Assembly (NCBI RefSeq): GCF_002115745.1
Contig: NZ_JFKB01000008.1
Coordinates: 1 to 64,000, forward strand
Length of the DNA stretch: 64,000 nucleotides
DNA from: Thalassospira alkalitolerans
Lineage (GTDB): Bacteria > Pseudomonadota > Alphaproteobacteria > Rhodospirillales > Thalassospiraceae
Direction: 5' to 3'
The first letter of the stretch is position 1; each line of letters starts with the position of its first letter. Of this stretch, positions 7,672 through 17,966 are shown in pieces. The position numbers and the translations under genes were made by a program. The notes below the pieces were generated by a model that searched no databases, was not told the DNA's origin, and was given only the letters and a program-made list of their open reading frames with translations.

Positions 7672-9222
7672 ATGGCTAGTGCTAACGACAATCGCGTCAT
7701 CATTTTTGACACCACCCTGCGTGACGGCGAACAATCCCCGGGTGCATCAATGACGATTGATGAAAAGCTGCGGGTCGCCCATGCTTTGGCGGAACTGAAG
7801 GTCGACGTCATTGAGGCAGGCTTTGCCATCGCATCGAATGGCGACTTCAAAGCGGTCAATGAAATCGCCAAACAGATCAAAGGCCCGACCATCTGTTCGC
7901 TGGCCCGTGCGGCCAAGGGCGATATTGAACGTGCCGCCGAGGCGCTTGAACCCGCAGAAAACAAACGTATTCATACCTTTATTTCCACAAGCCCGCTGCA
8001 TATGAAATACAAGCTGCAGATGGAACCGGAACGTGTTCTGGAAAAGGTGATTGAAAGCGTAACCCTGGCACGCAAATTCACCGACGATGTTGAATGGTCA
8101 GCCGAAGACGGCTCACGTACCGAGCACGACTTCCTGTGCCGTTGCGTTGAAGCCGCAATTGACGCCGGTGCAACCACCATCAACATCCCCGATACGGTTG
8201 GATATACCACTCCGACCGAATATGCCGACCTGATGTCCATGCTGTTTAATCGCGTGCCGAATATCGACAAGGCAATCCTGTCGGTTCACTGCCACAATGA
8301 TCTGGGTATGGCCGTCGCGAACTCGCTGGCAGCCGTACATGCCGGCGCGCGTCAGATCGAATGCACGATCAATGGTCTGGGCGAACGCGCGGGTAACGCC
8401 GCACTCGAAGAAATCGTCATGGCATTGAAAACCCGTAACGATGCCTTCCCGTATGAAACCGGCATCGATTCAACCAAAATCATGAATGCCTCACGTCTGG
8501 TATCAGCCGTTTCAGGCTTTGTCGTACAACCAAACAAGGCAATTGTCGGTGCCAATGCCTTTGCCCATGAAAGTGGTATTCATCAGGACGGCTTCCTGAA
8601 AAATGCCGAAACCTATGAAATCATGAAACCGGAAAGCATCGGATTGAACAAATCCAGTCTGGTAATGGGCAAGCATTCCGGGCGTCATGCCTTCCGCGAG
8701 AAGCTCAAAGAACTGGGCTTTGCCGAATTGGGTGACAATGCCATCGAAGATGCGTTTGCACGGTTCAAGGAACTGGCTGACAAAAAGAAAGAAGTCTATG
8801 ACGACGATATCGTCGCTCTGGTCGATGACGGCATGCGCGACAACGAACATATCAAGTTCATTTCCCTGGCGGTGACCTGTGGCTCCAAGGGGCCGCAAAC
8901 CGCCGAGTTGGAATTGACCGTGAACGGCGAAACCCGCACCGCAAAAACCACCGGTGACGGCCCGATTGATGCAACATTTAACGCGATCAAGGCAATCTAC
9001 CCACATGACTGGAAACTGAAACTCTATCAGGTTCACGCCGTGACCGAAGGCACAGACGCCCAAGGCACTGTTACCGTCAAACTTGACGGTAACGACCGCA
9101 CTGTGGTCGGCAATGCATCGGATACCGACACCGTCGTTGCATCCTGCATCGCCTATGTTACTGCGGTAAACAAACTGATCGAAAAAAGCCAGAAAACCGC
9201 GCCGGATGCCATGGCATCCTGA
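7672..9222 (+). CDS. leuA: 2-isopropylmalate synthase
   Basis: First committed step of leucine synthesis: acetyl-CoA plus 2-oxoisovalerate gives 2-isopropylmalate. The protein has 516 residues, full length for the bacterial LeuA1 type. The catalytic TIM barrel opens with DTTLRDGEQSPGASMT, whose Asp binds the divalent metal. The metal-binding HCHNDLG motif lies near residue 203 and the NGLGERAGNAALEE segment follows. The linker contains GKHSGRHAF. The C-terminal third (after ~390) is the LeuA dimer domain that binds leucine for feedback inhibition. Regulation by a leucine leader peptide directly upstream is likely. It is monocistronic, with a strong terminator after the stop. leuBCD are not in this window. 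Confidence 0.97.
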   Translation: MASANDNRVIIFDTTLRDGEQSPGASMTIDEKLRVAHALAELKVDVIEAGFAIASNGDFKAVNEIAKQIKGPTICSLARAAKGDIERAAEALEPAENKRIHTFISTSPLHMKYKLQMEPERVLEKVIESVTLARKFTDDVEWSAEDGSRTEHDFLCRCVEAAIDAGATTINIPDTVGYTTPTEYADLMSMLFNRVPNIDKAILSVHCHNDLGMAVANSLAAVHAGARQIECTINGLGERAGNAALEEIVMALKTRNDAFPYETGIDSTKIMNASRLVSAVSGFVVQPNKAIVGANAFAHESGIHQDGFLKNAETYEIMKPESIGLNKSSLVMGKHSGRHAFREKLKELGFAELGDNAIEDAFARFKELADKKKEVYDDDIVALVDDGMRDNEHIKFISLAVTCGSKGPQTAELELTVNGETRTAKTTGDGPIDATFNAIKAIYPHDWKLKLYQVHAVTEGTDAQGTVTVKLDGNDRTVVGNASDTDTVVASCIAYVTAVNKLIEKSQKTAPDAMAS

Positions 9223-9249
9223 TTGGGAATATCAGGCTAAAAATCCCAA

Positions 9250-9277
9250 GGGTGGCAGTTTTGCCACCCTTTTTTTG
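9250..9277 (+). terminator. leuA terminator
   Basis: 8-bp stem GGGTGGCA/TGCCACCC with a GTTT loop, followed by eight T residues, 27 bp after the leuA stop. Confidence 0.95.
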
Positions 9278-9388
9278 TCCCTGAACGATGTCCAAGCCCC
9301 CTGCCTCGCAACACCCCACCAGATATCAACCTATAGGCGAACAAATTCATTTATGGTATGCTTCTACCTTCCGCGAAAGGGGCTGGTA

Positions 9389-10291
9389 ATGGCAAAACAC
9401 CGCGTATTTCAATGTCGCCGCCGATCATTTTCCCGGTGTTGTTTTGCCTTTTTAGCCGCCGCATTTTTCACTTTGCCATCATCGGCCCATTCTGCCCCCA
9501 CTGAAAGCTCGCAAAAGATTACCGTCCCGGCACAGCCCTATCCGCTAAGCGGGTTGCGCCAGCGTTTGATCAATGCGGGAAAGGAAATCCCCCCGGTCGA
9601 CAACAGCCTGCAATTTGATATTCCGGGTATTTATTATCCACCTGATGATACTTCCATGCCCGCAGGTGCCGTGATCATCATACCAGATTGCGATGATCGC
9701 TTTCCCGAGGAATGGGTTGCCCCCTTACATAAAGCAGGCCTTGCCGTTCTTCGAATATCCCCCGGACAAGCCCACCCATCGCAAAGCTACTGCACGGCAG
9801 GCACGCTTGATAATCCCAAGCACGGCGTTACATATTGGGCGTTCGACGCCCTAAGCGCACTGGCCTATCTTGCCCATTACCCCGGCATCGATCCCGAAAG
9901 GATCGCGATTTTTGGCTATGGCTATGGCGCGGCAGCAGCACAATTTGCGATTTATCGCCATGGCCACGCCAAACGATTTAAGGAAAGATTCAGGACGATG
10001 GTCGGGTTGCGTGCGCAATGTATGTCGGAAATGGATAATTTTTCCCCGGCCCTTCTGGTGACTTTGGAAAATGATCCGATTAATCCACCTGCGTGGTGCC
10101 AGTGGCGCATGGACCGCGATCTGCGCCCCGACCGTGCCCCGGTGAAATTTGAAATGCTTCAAACTGGCGAAACGCTTGAAAAACAAGCGACTCGCAGTTT
10201 TCTAAAAATCGAGACAACGGCCGACACCGTCGCCCTGATCCTCAATTTCCTCCGTGAAAATGGAATGAGCACCAAAGATAATAAACCTTGA
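9389..10291 (+). CDS. Exported alpha/beta-hydrolase-fold protein lacking the usual nucleophile
   Basis: A 300-residue protein with a signal peptide (CCFAFLAAAFFTLPSSAHSA) and a fold like dienelactone-hydrolase proteins: a GAVIIIPDCDDRFPEEW strand-loop, a HPSQSYCTAG region, and IAIFGYGYGAAAAQ where the nucleophile elbow should be. The elbow normally reads G-x-(S/C)-x-G; here it reads G-Y-G-Y-G, so glycine occupies the catalytic position. The DNA codons are unambiguous (GGC TAT GGC TAT GGC). The protein may therefore bind rather than hydrolyse its ligand. The start ATG at 9389 gives a proper signal peptide; the frame opens inside leuA but that part lies beyond the leuA terminator. It is probably transcribed alone, ahead of mreB. 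Confidence 0.75.
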   Translation: MAKHRVFQCRRRSFSRCCFAFLAAAFFTLPSSAHSAPTESSQKITVPAQPYPLSGLRQRLINAGKEIPPVDNSLQFDIPGIYYPPDDTSMPAGAVIIIPDCDDRFPEEWVAPLHKAGLAVLRISPGQAHPSQSYCTAGTLDNPKHGVTYWAFDALSALAYLAHYPGIDPERIAIFGYGYGAAAAQFAIYRHGHAKRFKERFRTMVGLRAQCMSEMDNFSPALLVTLENDPINPPAWCQWRMDRDLRPDRAPVKFEMLQTGETLEKQATRSFLKIETTADTVALILNFLRENGMSTKDNKP

Positions 10292-10454
10292 ATGAATCCG
10301 CCAAGACCATATGGCGGATCATCTTTTTCAATATTATTTTCAGTCTTCTGCGGCTCCTTAATTATTCCTCAACTCCCTGAGCAGATTATTCGTGCATCGA
10401 CTTGCGCGTTGCGCTATCAAAGCCGCTACATTCGCATTTAAGTTTTACTATTAA

Positions 10455-11513
<1,059 letters not shown>

Positions 11514-11540
11514 GCATTCTGGCTCTGTGAAAAAATATAG

Positions 11541-11579
11541 CACCGGGTCGTATCCTTTCTGGACGCGACTCGGTGTTTT
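11541..11579 (+). terminator. Attenuating terminator between mreB and mreC
   Basis: Ten-pair stem with one G-U wobble (11541-11550 with 11566-11575) followed by TTTT, 28 bp after the mreB stop. It lies inside the cluster, so it probably lets only part of the transcripts continue into mreC. Confidence 0.75.
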
Positions 11580-11648
11580 CGTTAAGGTTGAATATCCGTA
11601 AGGCTTTCTGAACGCCTTATCTGACTTTGGTAATTCACGGGGAATATA

Positions 11649-12650
11649 GTGGCTCAGCATGGCGGTCCGCAGCAGCGTATCTTTTCGCCGTTACGTACGG
11701 CGCTTCACCGCTTCGCTTTCATCCTTCTGATCGTTTCGGCATTCGGCCTGATGCTTTTGGGCAAGGCCGATACAATTCTGATCGAGCGGATACGGGCTGC
11801 GTCGGCGGATTTGGTATCGCCAATCATGAATGTTGTTTCCCGCCCTGCGGCCAGCATCAATGAACTGACCGAACAAGCCACCAACATTTTCAATCTGTAT
11901 GAACAAAATGAACGTCTGCGACGCGAAAACCGCGAATTGTTGGCGTGGCAACAGGTCGCCCGCAATCTGGTGCACGAAAATGCCCGTCTGCGCGACCTTG
12001 CTGATTACACCAGCCCGCCGCCATTGCGACTTGTGACCACCCGCGTCATTGCCGATATGGGCGGCGCCTATGCCCATAGCTTGATGGTATCGTCCGGATC
12101 CCGCGATGGTGTTTCCAAGGGACAGGCCGTGATGTCCGACGAAGGCCTTGTCGGTCGCATTGCCGAGGCCGGTTATCAGGCGTCCCGGGTCCTGTTGATC
12201 ACAGACATCAATTCGCGCGTGCCGGTGATTGTCGAAAACTCCCGCGATCGTGCATTCCTGTCGGGTGACAACACGGATCGACCGCTTCTGACCTTTTTAA
12301 CTGCCGATGCCACCGTTGCACCGGGGGACCGGATTCTGACATCGGGCCATGGCGGCGCATTCCCGCCGGGTATTCCGGTTGGCGTCGTATCGTCAGTTTC
12401 AGAAAATTCCGTACGGGTTGCCCCGCTGTTTCGCCGTCATCAACTGGAATATCTGCGAGTTGCCGATTACGGCCTGCAAGGCATCCTGACCGATCAGGCG
12501 ATCCACCGCAGCCAACCCCAAATTGATGGTGTCATTCCCAACGGGGTTGGCATTGTCCCACGCGATAGTTTTGCCCCGACGCAACAATCGGGCCCCGCAG
12601 CGCCATCATCGGCAGCCAGCCCGACCCCATCACCGGAACAACTTCCTTGA
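11649..12650 (+). CDS. mreC: Rod-shape-determining protein MreC
   Basis: A periplasmic scaffold of the elongasome, anchored by one N-terminal membrane helix (HRFAFILLIVSAFGLMLLGKA, about residues 20-40), then a coiled coil (NEQNERLRRENREL region) and the two beta-domains that bind PBP2. The conserved GGAYAHSLMVSSGSRDGVSKG and HGGAFPPGIPVGVV stretches confirm the family. It has 333 residues with a proline/serine-rich tail typical of alphaproteobacteria. The start is GTG behind GGGGAA. Its stop overlaps the TTG start of mreD, so the two are translationally coupled. Confidence 0.96.
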   Translation: MAQHGGPQQRIFSPLRTALHRFAFILLIVSAFGLMLLGKADTILIERIRAASADLVSPIMNVVSRPAASINELTEQATNIFNLYEQNERLRRENRELLAWQQVARNLVHENARLRDLADYTSPPPLRLVTTRVIADMGGAYAHSLMVSSGSRDGVSKGQAVMSDEGLVGRIAEAGYQASRVLLITDINSRVPVIVENSRDRAFLSGDNTDRPLLTFLTADATVAPGDRILTSGHGGAFPPGIPVGVVSSVSENSVRVAPLFRRHQLEYLRVADYGLQGILTDQAIHRSQPQIDGVIPNGVGIVPRDSFAPTQQSGPAAPSSAASPTPSPEQLP

Positions 12651-13162
12651 AGCCCGGTGTCTGGCAAAAGCTAGATGTCGTTGCACGTGGTTTGGTTCCG
12701 GCATTCAGCGTCTTTATCCTTCTTTTGATCAACCTTCTGCCGGTCAGCCTCCCGTTGCTTAGCACCGCATCCCCGGCCCTGCCCCTGATGGCAATTTTTT
12801 ACTGGTCGGTGAACCGACCCGATTTGCTAACCGGGTTAACCGCATTTATGCTGGGGTTGATGCAAGACCTTCTGACAGGACTTCCACTTGGCGTCAGTTC
12901 CCTGGTTCTGTTGCTGGTACAGGCAGGGTCTGCCAGTCAGGGGCGGTTTTTCCATAACAAACCGTTCATTGTGATGTGGTGGGGTTTTGCCTTTGTCGCG
13001 ATCCCGGCTTTGCTGATCCAGTGGTTCCTAAGTTCGGCATTGATCGGTGCCTTCTTGCCAATCAGGGCGACACTGATTAGCTATGTATTGACCGCTACGT
13101 TATTTCCATTGGTTGCGTGGGCATTGGCCCGCGCACAAAACTCGCTTCTGCGTCACGTCTAG
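12647..13162 (+). CDS. mreD: Rod-shape-determining protein MreD
   Basis: A 171-residue, very hydrophobic inner-membrane protein with about five to six helices, including PLMAIFYWSVNRPDLLTG and LGLMQDLLTGLPLGVSSL, which carry the family pattern. MreD bridges MreC and the wall synthases in the elongasome. It begins with TTG sharing bases with the mreC TGA stop (TTGA overlap), so translation probably depends on mreC. Sequence divergence is high in this family; the call rests on the pattern plus position between mreC and mrdA. Confidence 0.93.
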   Translation: MKPGVWQKLDVVARGLVPAFSVFILLLINLLPVSLPLLSTASPALPLMAIFYWSVNRPDLLTGLTAFMLGLMQDLLTGLPLGVSSLVLLLVQAGSASQGRFFHNKPFIVMWWGFAFVAIPALLIQWFLSSALIGAFLPIRATLISYVLTATLFPLVAWALARAQNSLLRHV

Positions 13163-13339
13163 GTCATCACAGGGTCTGGCCTTAATCACCGCCCGGACTT
13201 ATTAATGTTGATGTTTTGGCAATAGCTGACAGCTATGCTGGACAAGACGGTTTTCAACCGGCCGCGCGCAGGATAGAACGGGCAAAATGATGCCCCGAAC
13301 TTCGGCCCGGCACCCCGACGAACAGGTTTGACGACGCCA

Positions 13340-15256
13340 ATGTGGCACCGCGACTCAGACAGATTTAGAACCTTTACCCGCCGTGCCTTGATGTTGGGCG
13401 CGGGCAAAGGTGTCTTGCTTACAGTGCTTGCCGCGCGGATGTATTATCTGCAGGTGATGGAAAGCAACCGGTATTCGGTTCTGGCGGATGAAAATCGCAT
13501 TTCGCACCGATTGTTGCCCCCCCCACGTGGCCTGATCACGGATCGGTTCGGCGCACCTGTTGCCGCCAACCGCCAAAATTATCACATCATGATCGTGCGC
13601 GAACAGGCGCAGGATGTGCGCCACACCCTTGAAATCCTTGATCAAATCATCGAACTGGGCCCCGACACGATCGAACGGGTCGAACGCGACGTTGCCCGCA
13701 GGCGATCCTTTGTGCCGGTGACAGTGCGTGACAACCTGTCATGGGAAGAAGTGGCGCGTGTTGGCGTCAACGCCCCGGACTTGCCGGGACTGATCATTGA
13801 TGCTGGTCGATCCCGTGATTATCCCGAAGGCCCGCATCTGGCCCATACATTGGGCTATGTTGCCGCAGTATCGGAAAAGGAACTAACAGGCGACCCGCTT
13901 TTGGAACTTCCGGGTTTCCGGATTGGTAAAAACGGTATCGAAAAAATCTATGACCTGGCCCTTCGCGGCAGTGCCGGCACCAGCCAGGTCGAAGTCAATG
14001 CGCTTGGCCGTGTTATCCGCGAATTGGATCGCGAAGAAGGCGAAAGCGGTAATACGGTTGTCATGACCCTTGACCTTGAATTGCAACGCTATGCCAATCA
14101 GCGTCTGTCAAACATGGAAAGTGCGTCAGCGGTTGTTATGGATATCCATAGCGGCGAAGTCCTGGCGATGTCATCCCATCCGACCTATGACCCGAATGCC
14201 TTTACCAATGGTATTTCGCATAAATTATGGAACAGTTTGGTCAACAACCAATACTCGCCGCTTTCAAACAAGGCCGTCAACGGGACCTATGCGCCGGGCT
14301 CAACATTTAAAATGTGCGTTGCCCTTGCCGCACTTGAAGCCGGTGTTGTCACAGCCAATCAACGTTTCTTCTGCCCCGGCCATCTTGACCTTGGCAATGC
14401 GCGCTTCCATTGCTGGAAACGTGGCGGGCATGGCTGGGTCAATATGCATGACTCGATGAAGCATTCCTGCGACGTTTATTACTATGAAATATCACAAAAA
14501 GTCGGCATTGATCGCATTGCCGCCATGGCCAATAAACTTGGCCTTGGCATTCCGACGGATATTGATCTGCCCAACGAACGTTCGGGTCTGATCCCGACCA
14601 AGGACTGGAAAGAAGTTCAACTTGGCAAACGCTGGCAGGGTGGGGAAACATTGATTTCGTCCATCGGACAGGGCTTTGTTCTGGCAACCCCCTTACAGCT
14701 TTGTACCATGGCCGCACGTATTGCATCGGGCAAGGCGGTCAAACCGCATATGACACGCGATCATATCACCAAGGACGGCATTCGCAGCCGCCAGAACGAA
14801 GAATTCCCCGATTTGCAGGTTAACCGGGCCAATCTTGCACGTATTCGCGATGGCATGAACGCTGTGACCAATGAATTGCGCGGCACAGCACATCGCAACC
14901 GGATCGATATCAAGGGCATGGAAATGGCTGGCAAGACCGGCACCAGTCAGGTGCGCCGAATTACCATGCGCGAACGCCAGACAACCGGGGTTCTCAATAA
15001 CGATGATCTGCCGTGGAAATACCGCGACCACGCGCTGTTTGTTGCTTTTGCACCGGTTGACAATCCCCGCTATGCCTGTGCAGTTGTTATCGAACATGGC
15101 GGGTCGGGTTCAGGCGTTGCCGCCCCGGTCGCCCGTGACATCCTGATCAAGGCACAGGAACTTCAATCCGGCCGCCCGGGCATTTCGGCGGCCAATATCC
15201 AGTCGACGGTACAATTGCAACATCCGCCACAATCTGATCGCGAAGAAGAAAGCTAG
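13340..15256 (+). CDS. mrdA: Penicillin-binding protein 2 (elongation transpeptidase)
   Basis: A class B PBP that cross-links peptidoglycan during rod elongation, with RodA as its glycosyltransferase partner. It has an N-terminal membrane helix (VLLTVLAARMYYLQV), a pedestal domain with RGLITDRFG, and a C-terminal transpeptidase domain. The catalytic SxxK is STFK, with Ser about residue 321 in GTYAPGSTFKM. SCD in the HSCDVYYYE segment is the second motif and KTGTSQ the third. It has 638 residues from the ATG at 13340. A TTG four codons earlier is possible but sits too close to the AGG-like site. The rodA gene follows after 4 bp. Confidence 0.97.
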   Translation: MWHRDSDRFRTFTRRALMLGAGKGVLLTVLAARMYYLQVMESNRYSVLADENRISHRLLPPPRGLITDRFGAPVAANRQNYHIMIVREQAQDVRHTLEILDQIIELGPDTIERVERDVARRRSFVPVTVRDNLSWEEVARVGVNAPDLPGLIIDAGRSRDYPEGPHLAHTLGYVAAVSEKELTGDPLLELPGFRIGKNGIEKIYDLALRGSAGTSQVEVNALGRVIRELDREEGESGNTVVMTLDLELQRYANQRLSNMESASAVVMDIHSGEVLAMSSHPTYDPNAFTNGISHKLWNSLVNNQYSPLSNKAVNGTYAPGSTFKMCVALAALEAGVVTANQRFFCPGHLDLGNARFHCWKRGGHGWVNMHDSMKHSCDVYYYEISQKVGIDRIAAMANKLGLGIPTDIDLPNERSGLIPTKDWKEVQLGKRWQGGETLISSIGQGFVLATPLQLCTMAARIASGKAVKPHMTRDHITKDGIRSRQNEEFPDLQVNRANLARIRDGMNAVTNELRGTAHRNRIDIKGMEMAGKTGTSQVRRITMRERQTTGVLNNDDLPWKYRDHALFVAFAPVDNPRYACAVVIEHGGSGSGVAAPVARDILIKAQELQSGRPGISAANIQSTVQLQHPPQSDREEES

Positions 15257-15260
15257 GAAC

Positions 15261-16424
15261 ATGGCCCGCAGCAGATATCGTATCGGCGAAGATCCTGATT
15301 ACGTGCCGATTGGTCGCCGTCTTTTGATGTTGAACTGGGCGCTGGTTCTGCTGATTTCGCTATTGGCGGGGATCGGGTTTGCCATGCTGTATTCGGCCGC
15401 CAACGGTTCGGCTGAACCTTGGGCTGAACGCCAGATGATGCGCTTTGCGGTTGGTGCGTTCCTGATGATCGTGATTGCGGTTACCGATATTCGGATCTGG
15501 CTAAAACTTGCCTATTTTTCCTATTTCGTCGCCCTGATCCTGTTGGTCGGGGTGGAAATCAAGGGCGATATCGGCATGGGGGCGCAACGCTGGATCAATC
15601 TTGGTTTCTTTCAGCTTCAACCCTCTGAATTAATGAAAATCTCGCTGGTTTTAGCCCTTGCGCGCTATTTTCATGGCCTGACCGTCGAAGAAGCCGGGCG
15701 TATTCCACTTTTGGTACCACCGCTTTTGATGGTGTTTGCCCCGGCGGCATTGGTTTTACGCCAACCCGATCTTGGGACGGCTTTGCTTTTGATTGCCGGT
15801 GGCGGGGTTATTTTCTGGCTGGCCGGGGTCCGGATGTGGAAGTTCGGCCTTGTGCTGGGAACGGTTCTTGCGGTCATTCCGATTGGCTGGCAATTCCTGC
15901 GTGATTACCAAAAGAACCGCGTCCTGACCTTTCTGAACCCGGAAAATGACCCGCTGGGAGCGGGTTACCATATTACCCAGTCAAAGATCGCATTGGGATC
16001 AGGCGGTGTATTTGGCAAGGGTTTCATGCTGGGATCGCAAAGCCATCTGAACTTCCTGCCAGAAAAACAAACCGATTTTATCTTTACCATGCTGGGCGAG
16101 GAATTCGGACTTGTCGGCGGGTTGGCGCTGCTGATCCTTTATACCATTGTCATCATGTATGGTTATGTCATTGCCTTGCGATGCCGTAACCAATTCGGCC
16201 GGCTGGTCGCGATTGGCATCACATCGACCTTTTTCCTGTATGTCTTCATCAATATAGCAATGGTGATGGGCCTGATCCCGGTCGTTGGCGTGCCACTGCC
16301 ACTTGTCTCTTATGGTGGCACCGTCATGATGACCATTCTGGTCAGCTTTGGCCTGTTAATGAGCGTATCGATCCATCGTGATATTCGCATTTCACGACAG
16401 GGCAATGACGACGGACGTCAATAG
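15261..16424 (+). CDS. rodA: Rod-shape SEDS glycosyltransferase RodA
   Basis: A SEDS-family membrane enzyme that polymerises lipid II into glycan strands with PBP2. It has 387 residues and about ten transmembrane helices. Hallmarks are AAQRWINLGFFQLQPSELMK (the QPSE signature), RQPDLGTALLLIAGG, FLPEKQTDFIFTMLGEEFG and the C-terminal GVPLPLVSYGGT. AGGAAC precedes the ATG directly after mrdA, so the two are one transcriptional unit. It ends the elongasome cluster; the next gene is convergent. Confidence 0.97.
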   Translation: MARSRYRIGEDPDYVPIGRRLLMLNWALVLLISLLAGIGFAMLYSAANGSAEPWAERQMMRFAVGAFLMIVIAVTDIRIWLKLAYFSYFVALILLVGVEIKGDIGMGAQRWINLGFFQLQPSELMKISLVLALARYFHGLTVEEAGRIPLLVPPLLMVFAPAALVLRQPDLGTALLLIAGGGVIFWLAGVRMWKFGLVLGTVLAVIPIGWQFLRDYQKNRVLTFLNPENDPLGAGYHITQSKIALGSGGVFGKGFMLGSQSHLNFLPEKQTDFIFTMLGEEFGLVGGLALLILYTIVIMYGYVIALRCRNQFGRLVAIGITSTFFLYVFINIAMVMGLIPVVGVPLPLVSYGGTVMMTILVSFGLLMSVSIHRDIRISRQGNDDGRQ

Positions 16425-16472
16425 CCGTCCTTCTTATCGATATAACCGGTCTTTTATGATCCCCGGTCGAAA

Positions 16473-17921
16473 TCAGGCGTCCAGATGCTCAGTCAGGCGT
16501 ACCGGGTCAGCCATGATGCAACAATTGCGACCGGCATCCTTGGCACGATAAAGTGCCTCATCGGCCACGGAATACAAAATATCGGCCAGATCGCTATTTT
16601 CCCGTGGTTTAAGCTGTGTGATATTTTCCGCCACATTGTCCGCAAGCTTGGCCAGCCCCGCAAGCGATGGCAATGAAGTCACACCGAAACTGGCCGCATA
16701 GTTCAGATGCTTGCCACCGAAACCGACGGTATCCTGTTCAAATACCTTGCGCAGGCGTTCGGCCAATATCATTGCCCCTTCGATTTCCTCGCCCGGCAGA
16801 AGAACGGCAAACTCTTCGCCGCCCAGACGCGCCGGAATATCGAAATCGCGCAAGCTGTAACGCATCCGTTCTGCCAGTGACACCAGCACCGCATCGCCAG
16901 CCTGATGGCCATAGCTATCATTAAACGATTTGAACCGATCAATATCGATTAACACCACGCTTACCGGGGTATCACGCCGCTTCCAGATCGAAATATTTTC
17001 TTCAAGACGCGTCATGAAAACACGGCGATTGGCCAGACCGGTTAGCGGATCAGTTGATGCCAAAACTTCGAGTTTGCCCATCGCATCATTAAGTTCGCGC
17101 GTTCGCATTTCAACGCGTGCTTCAAGATTGGTATTGGCATCCTGCAATTCATCGCGTGCGCGCTTTAATTGTCCGATTTGTCCGCGGATCATGCCAAATA
17201 AACCAACCGTGACCGAGCCAAGCAGTTGCACTTCGTCGTCATGTTTGTTCATCGGGGGCATTTCAAGCGGATGCTCGACATCGGTGGGATCGGCTTTGAC
17301 GATGTAATTGGCCAGACGGATGATTGGCTGGGACAAGACAAAGTAACTCATGGTCGCAAAGACGGTCGCCATCGACACCGCAAAGACCATATTAGCCAGA
17401 AACGACCATGCAGCACGGGACATAAAGACAGATACATAAACCTGCGGATTGATATCGACGATCAGCCTGCCAATATTTCTGGCCGGTTCAACATGCGGAT
17501 CGTGCAGCGGAACTTGCAAGACCTGCAGCCCGCCAAAAAACTTCTTGGCCCATTTGGATGTCGGGATTTGTCCCGCAGGTCGGCTTTCTTCATAAAAGGT
17601 TGAACCATCCGTTTTTTGGATCATGACTTTCATGATTGATCGTTGCACCATCATGCCCGACACTGCCAATTTCCCCATATCCGGGTCAGATAACAGCAAT
17701 GCCTCGGTCACAATAGGCACACCACTTGCGACAGTTCGCTGATTGGCCTGATGATACACACCATCAAGCCAGTGATAGTCATTAACGATCTGAAAGGCCG
17801 TAATCGCAAGCCCAAGCAAGGTTGCAGCAATCAGGGAATATTTAAGCTGCCTTGAGGCCACCGAACTGCCAAGCTTAAGACCGGAAAGGTCATTCTCGTC
17901 TTCATTTCCCGTCACCGCCAC
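16473..17921 (-). CDS. Membrane-bound diguanylate cyclase with periplasmic sensor
   Basis: 482 residues. TM1 at about 28-47, a ~120-residue periplasmic domain (dCACHE-like in size, not confidently assigned), TM2 at about 169-198, a HAMP-like linker, a coiled coil at 245-285 and a GGDEF domain from 289. The catalytic motif is GGEEF at 367-371, and the I-site RxxD is intact as RDFD at 358-361, so product inhibition is expected. It lies 45 bp downstream of a periplasmic binding-protein gene on the same strand. That layout, with no permease or ATPase nearby, suggests the binding protein reports ligand to this sensor and sets cyclic di-GMP output. Confidence 0.94.
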   Translation of the reverse strand: MAVTGNEDENDLSGLKLGSSVASRQLKYSLIAATLLGLAITAFQIVNDYHWLDGVYHQANQRTVASGVPIVTEALLLSDPDMGKLAVSGMMVQRSIMKVMIQKTDGSTFYEESRPAGQIPTSKWAKKFFGGLQVLQVPLHDPHVEPARNIGRLIVDINPQVYVSVFMSRAAWSFLANMVFAVSMATVFATMSYFVLSQPIIRLANYIVKADPTDVEHPLEMPPMNKHDDEVQLLGSVTVGLFGMIRGQIGQLKRARDELQDANTNLEARVEMRTRELNDAMGKLEVLASTDPLTGLANRRVFMTRLEENISIWKRRDTPVSVVLIDIDRFKSFNDSYGHQAGDAVLVSLAERMRYSLRDFDIPARLGGEEFAVLLPGEEIEGAMILAERLRKVFEQDTVGFGGKHLNYAASFGVTSLPSLAGLAKLADNVAENITQLKPRENSDLADILYSVADEALYRAKDAGRNCCIMADPVRLTEHLDA

Positions 17922-17966
17922 GCCGTAGCCCTTTTCTATCAGCTTATCCCAATACGGCTAGAGCCG

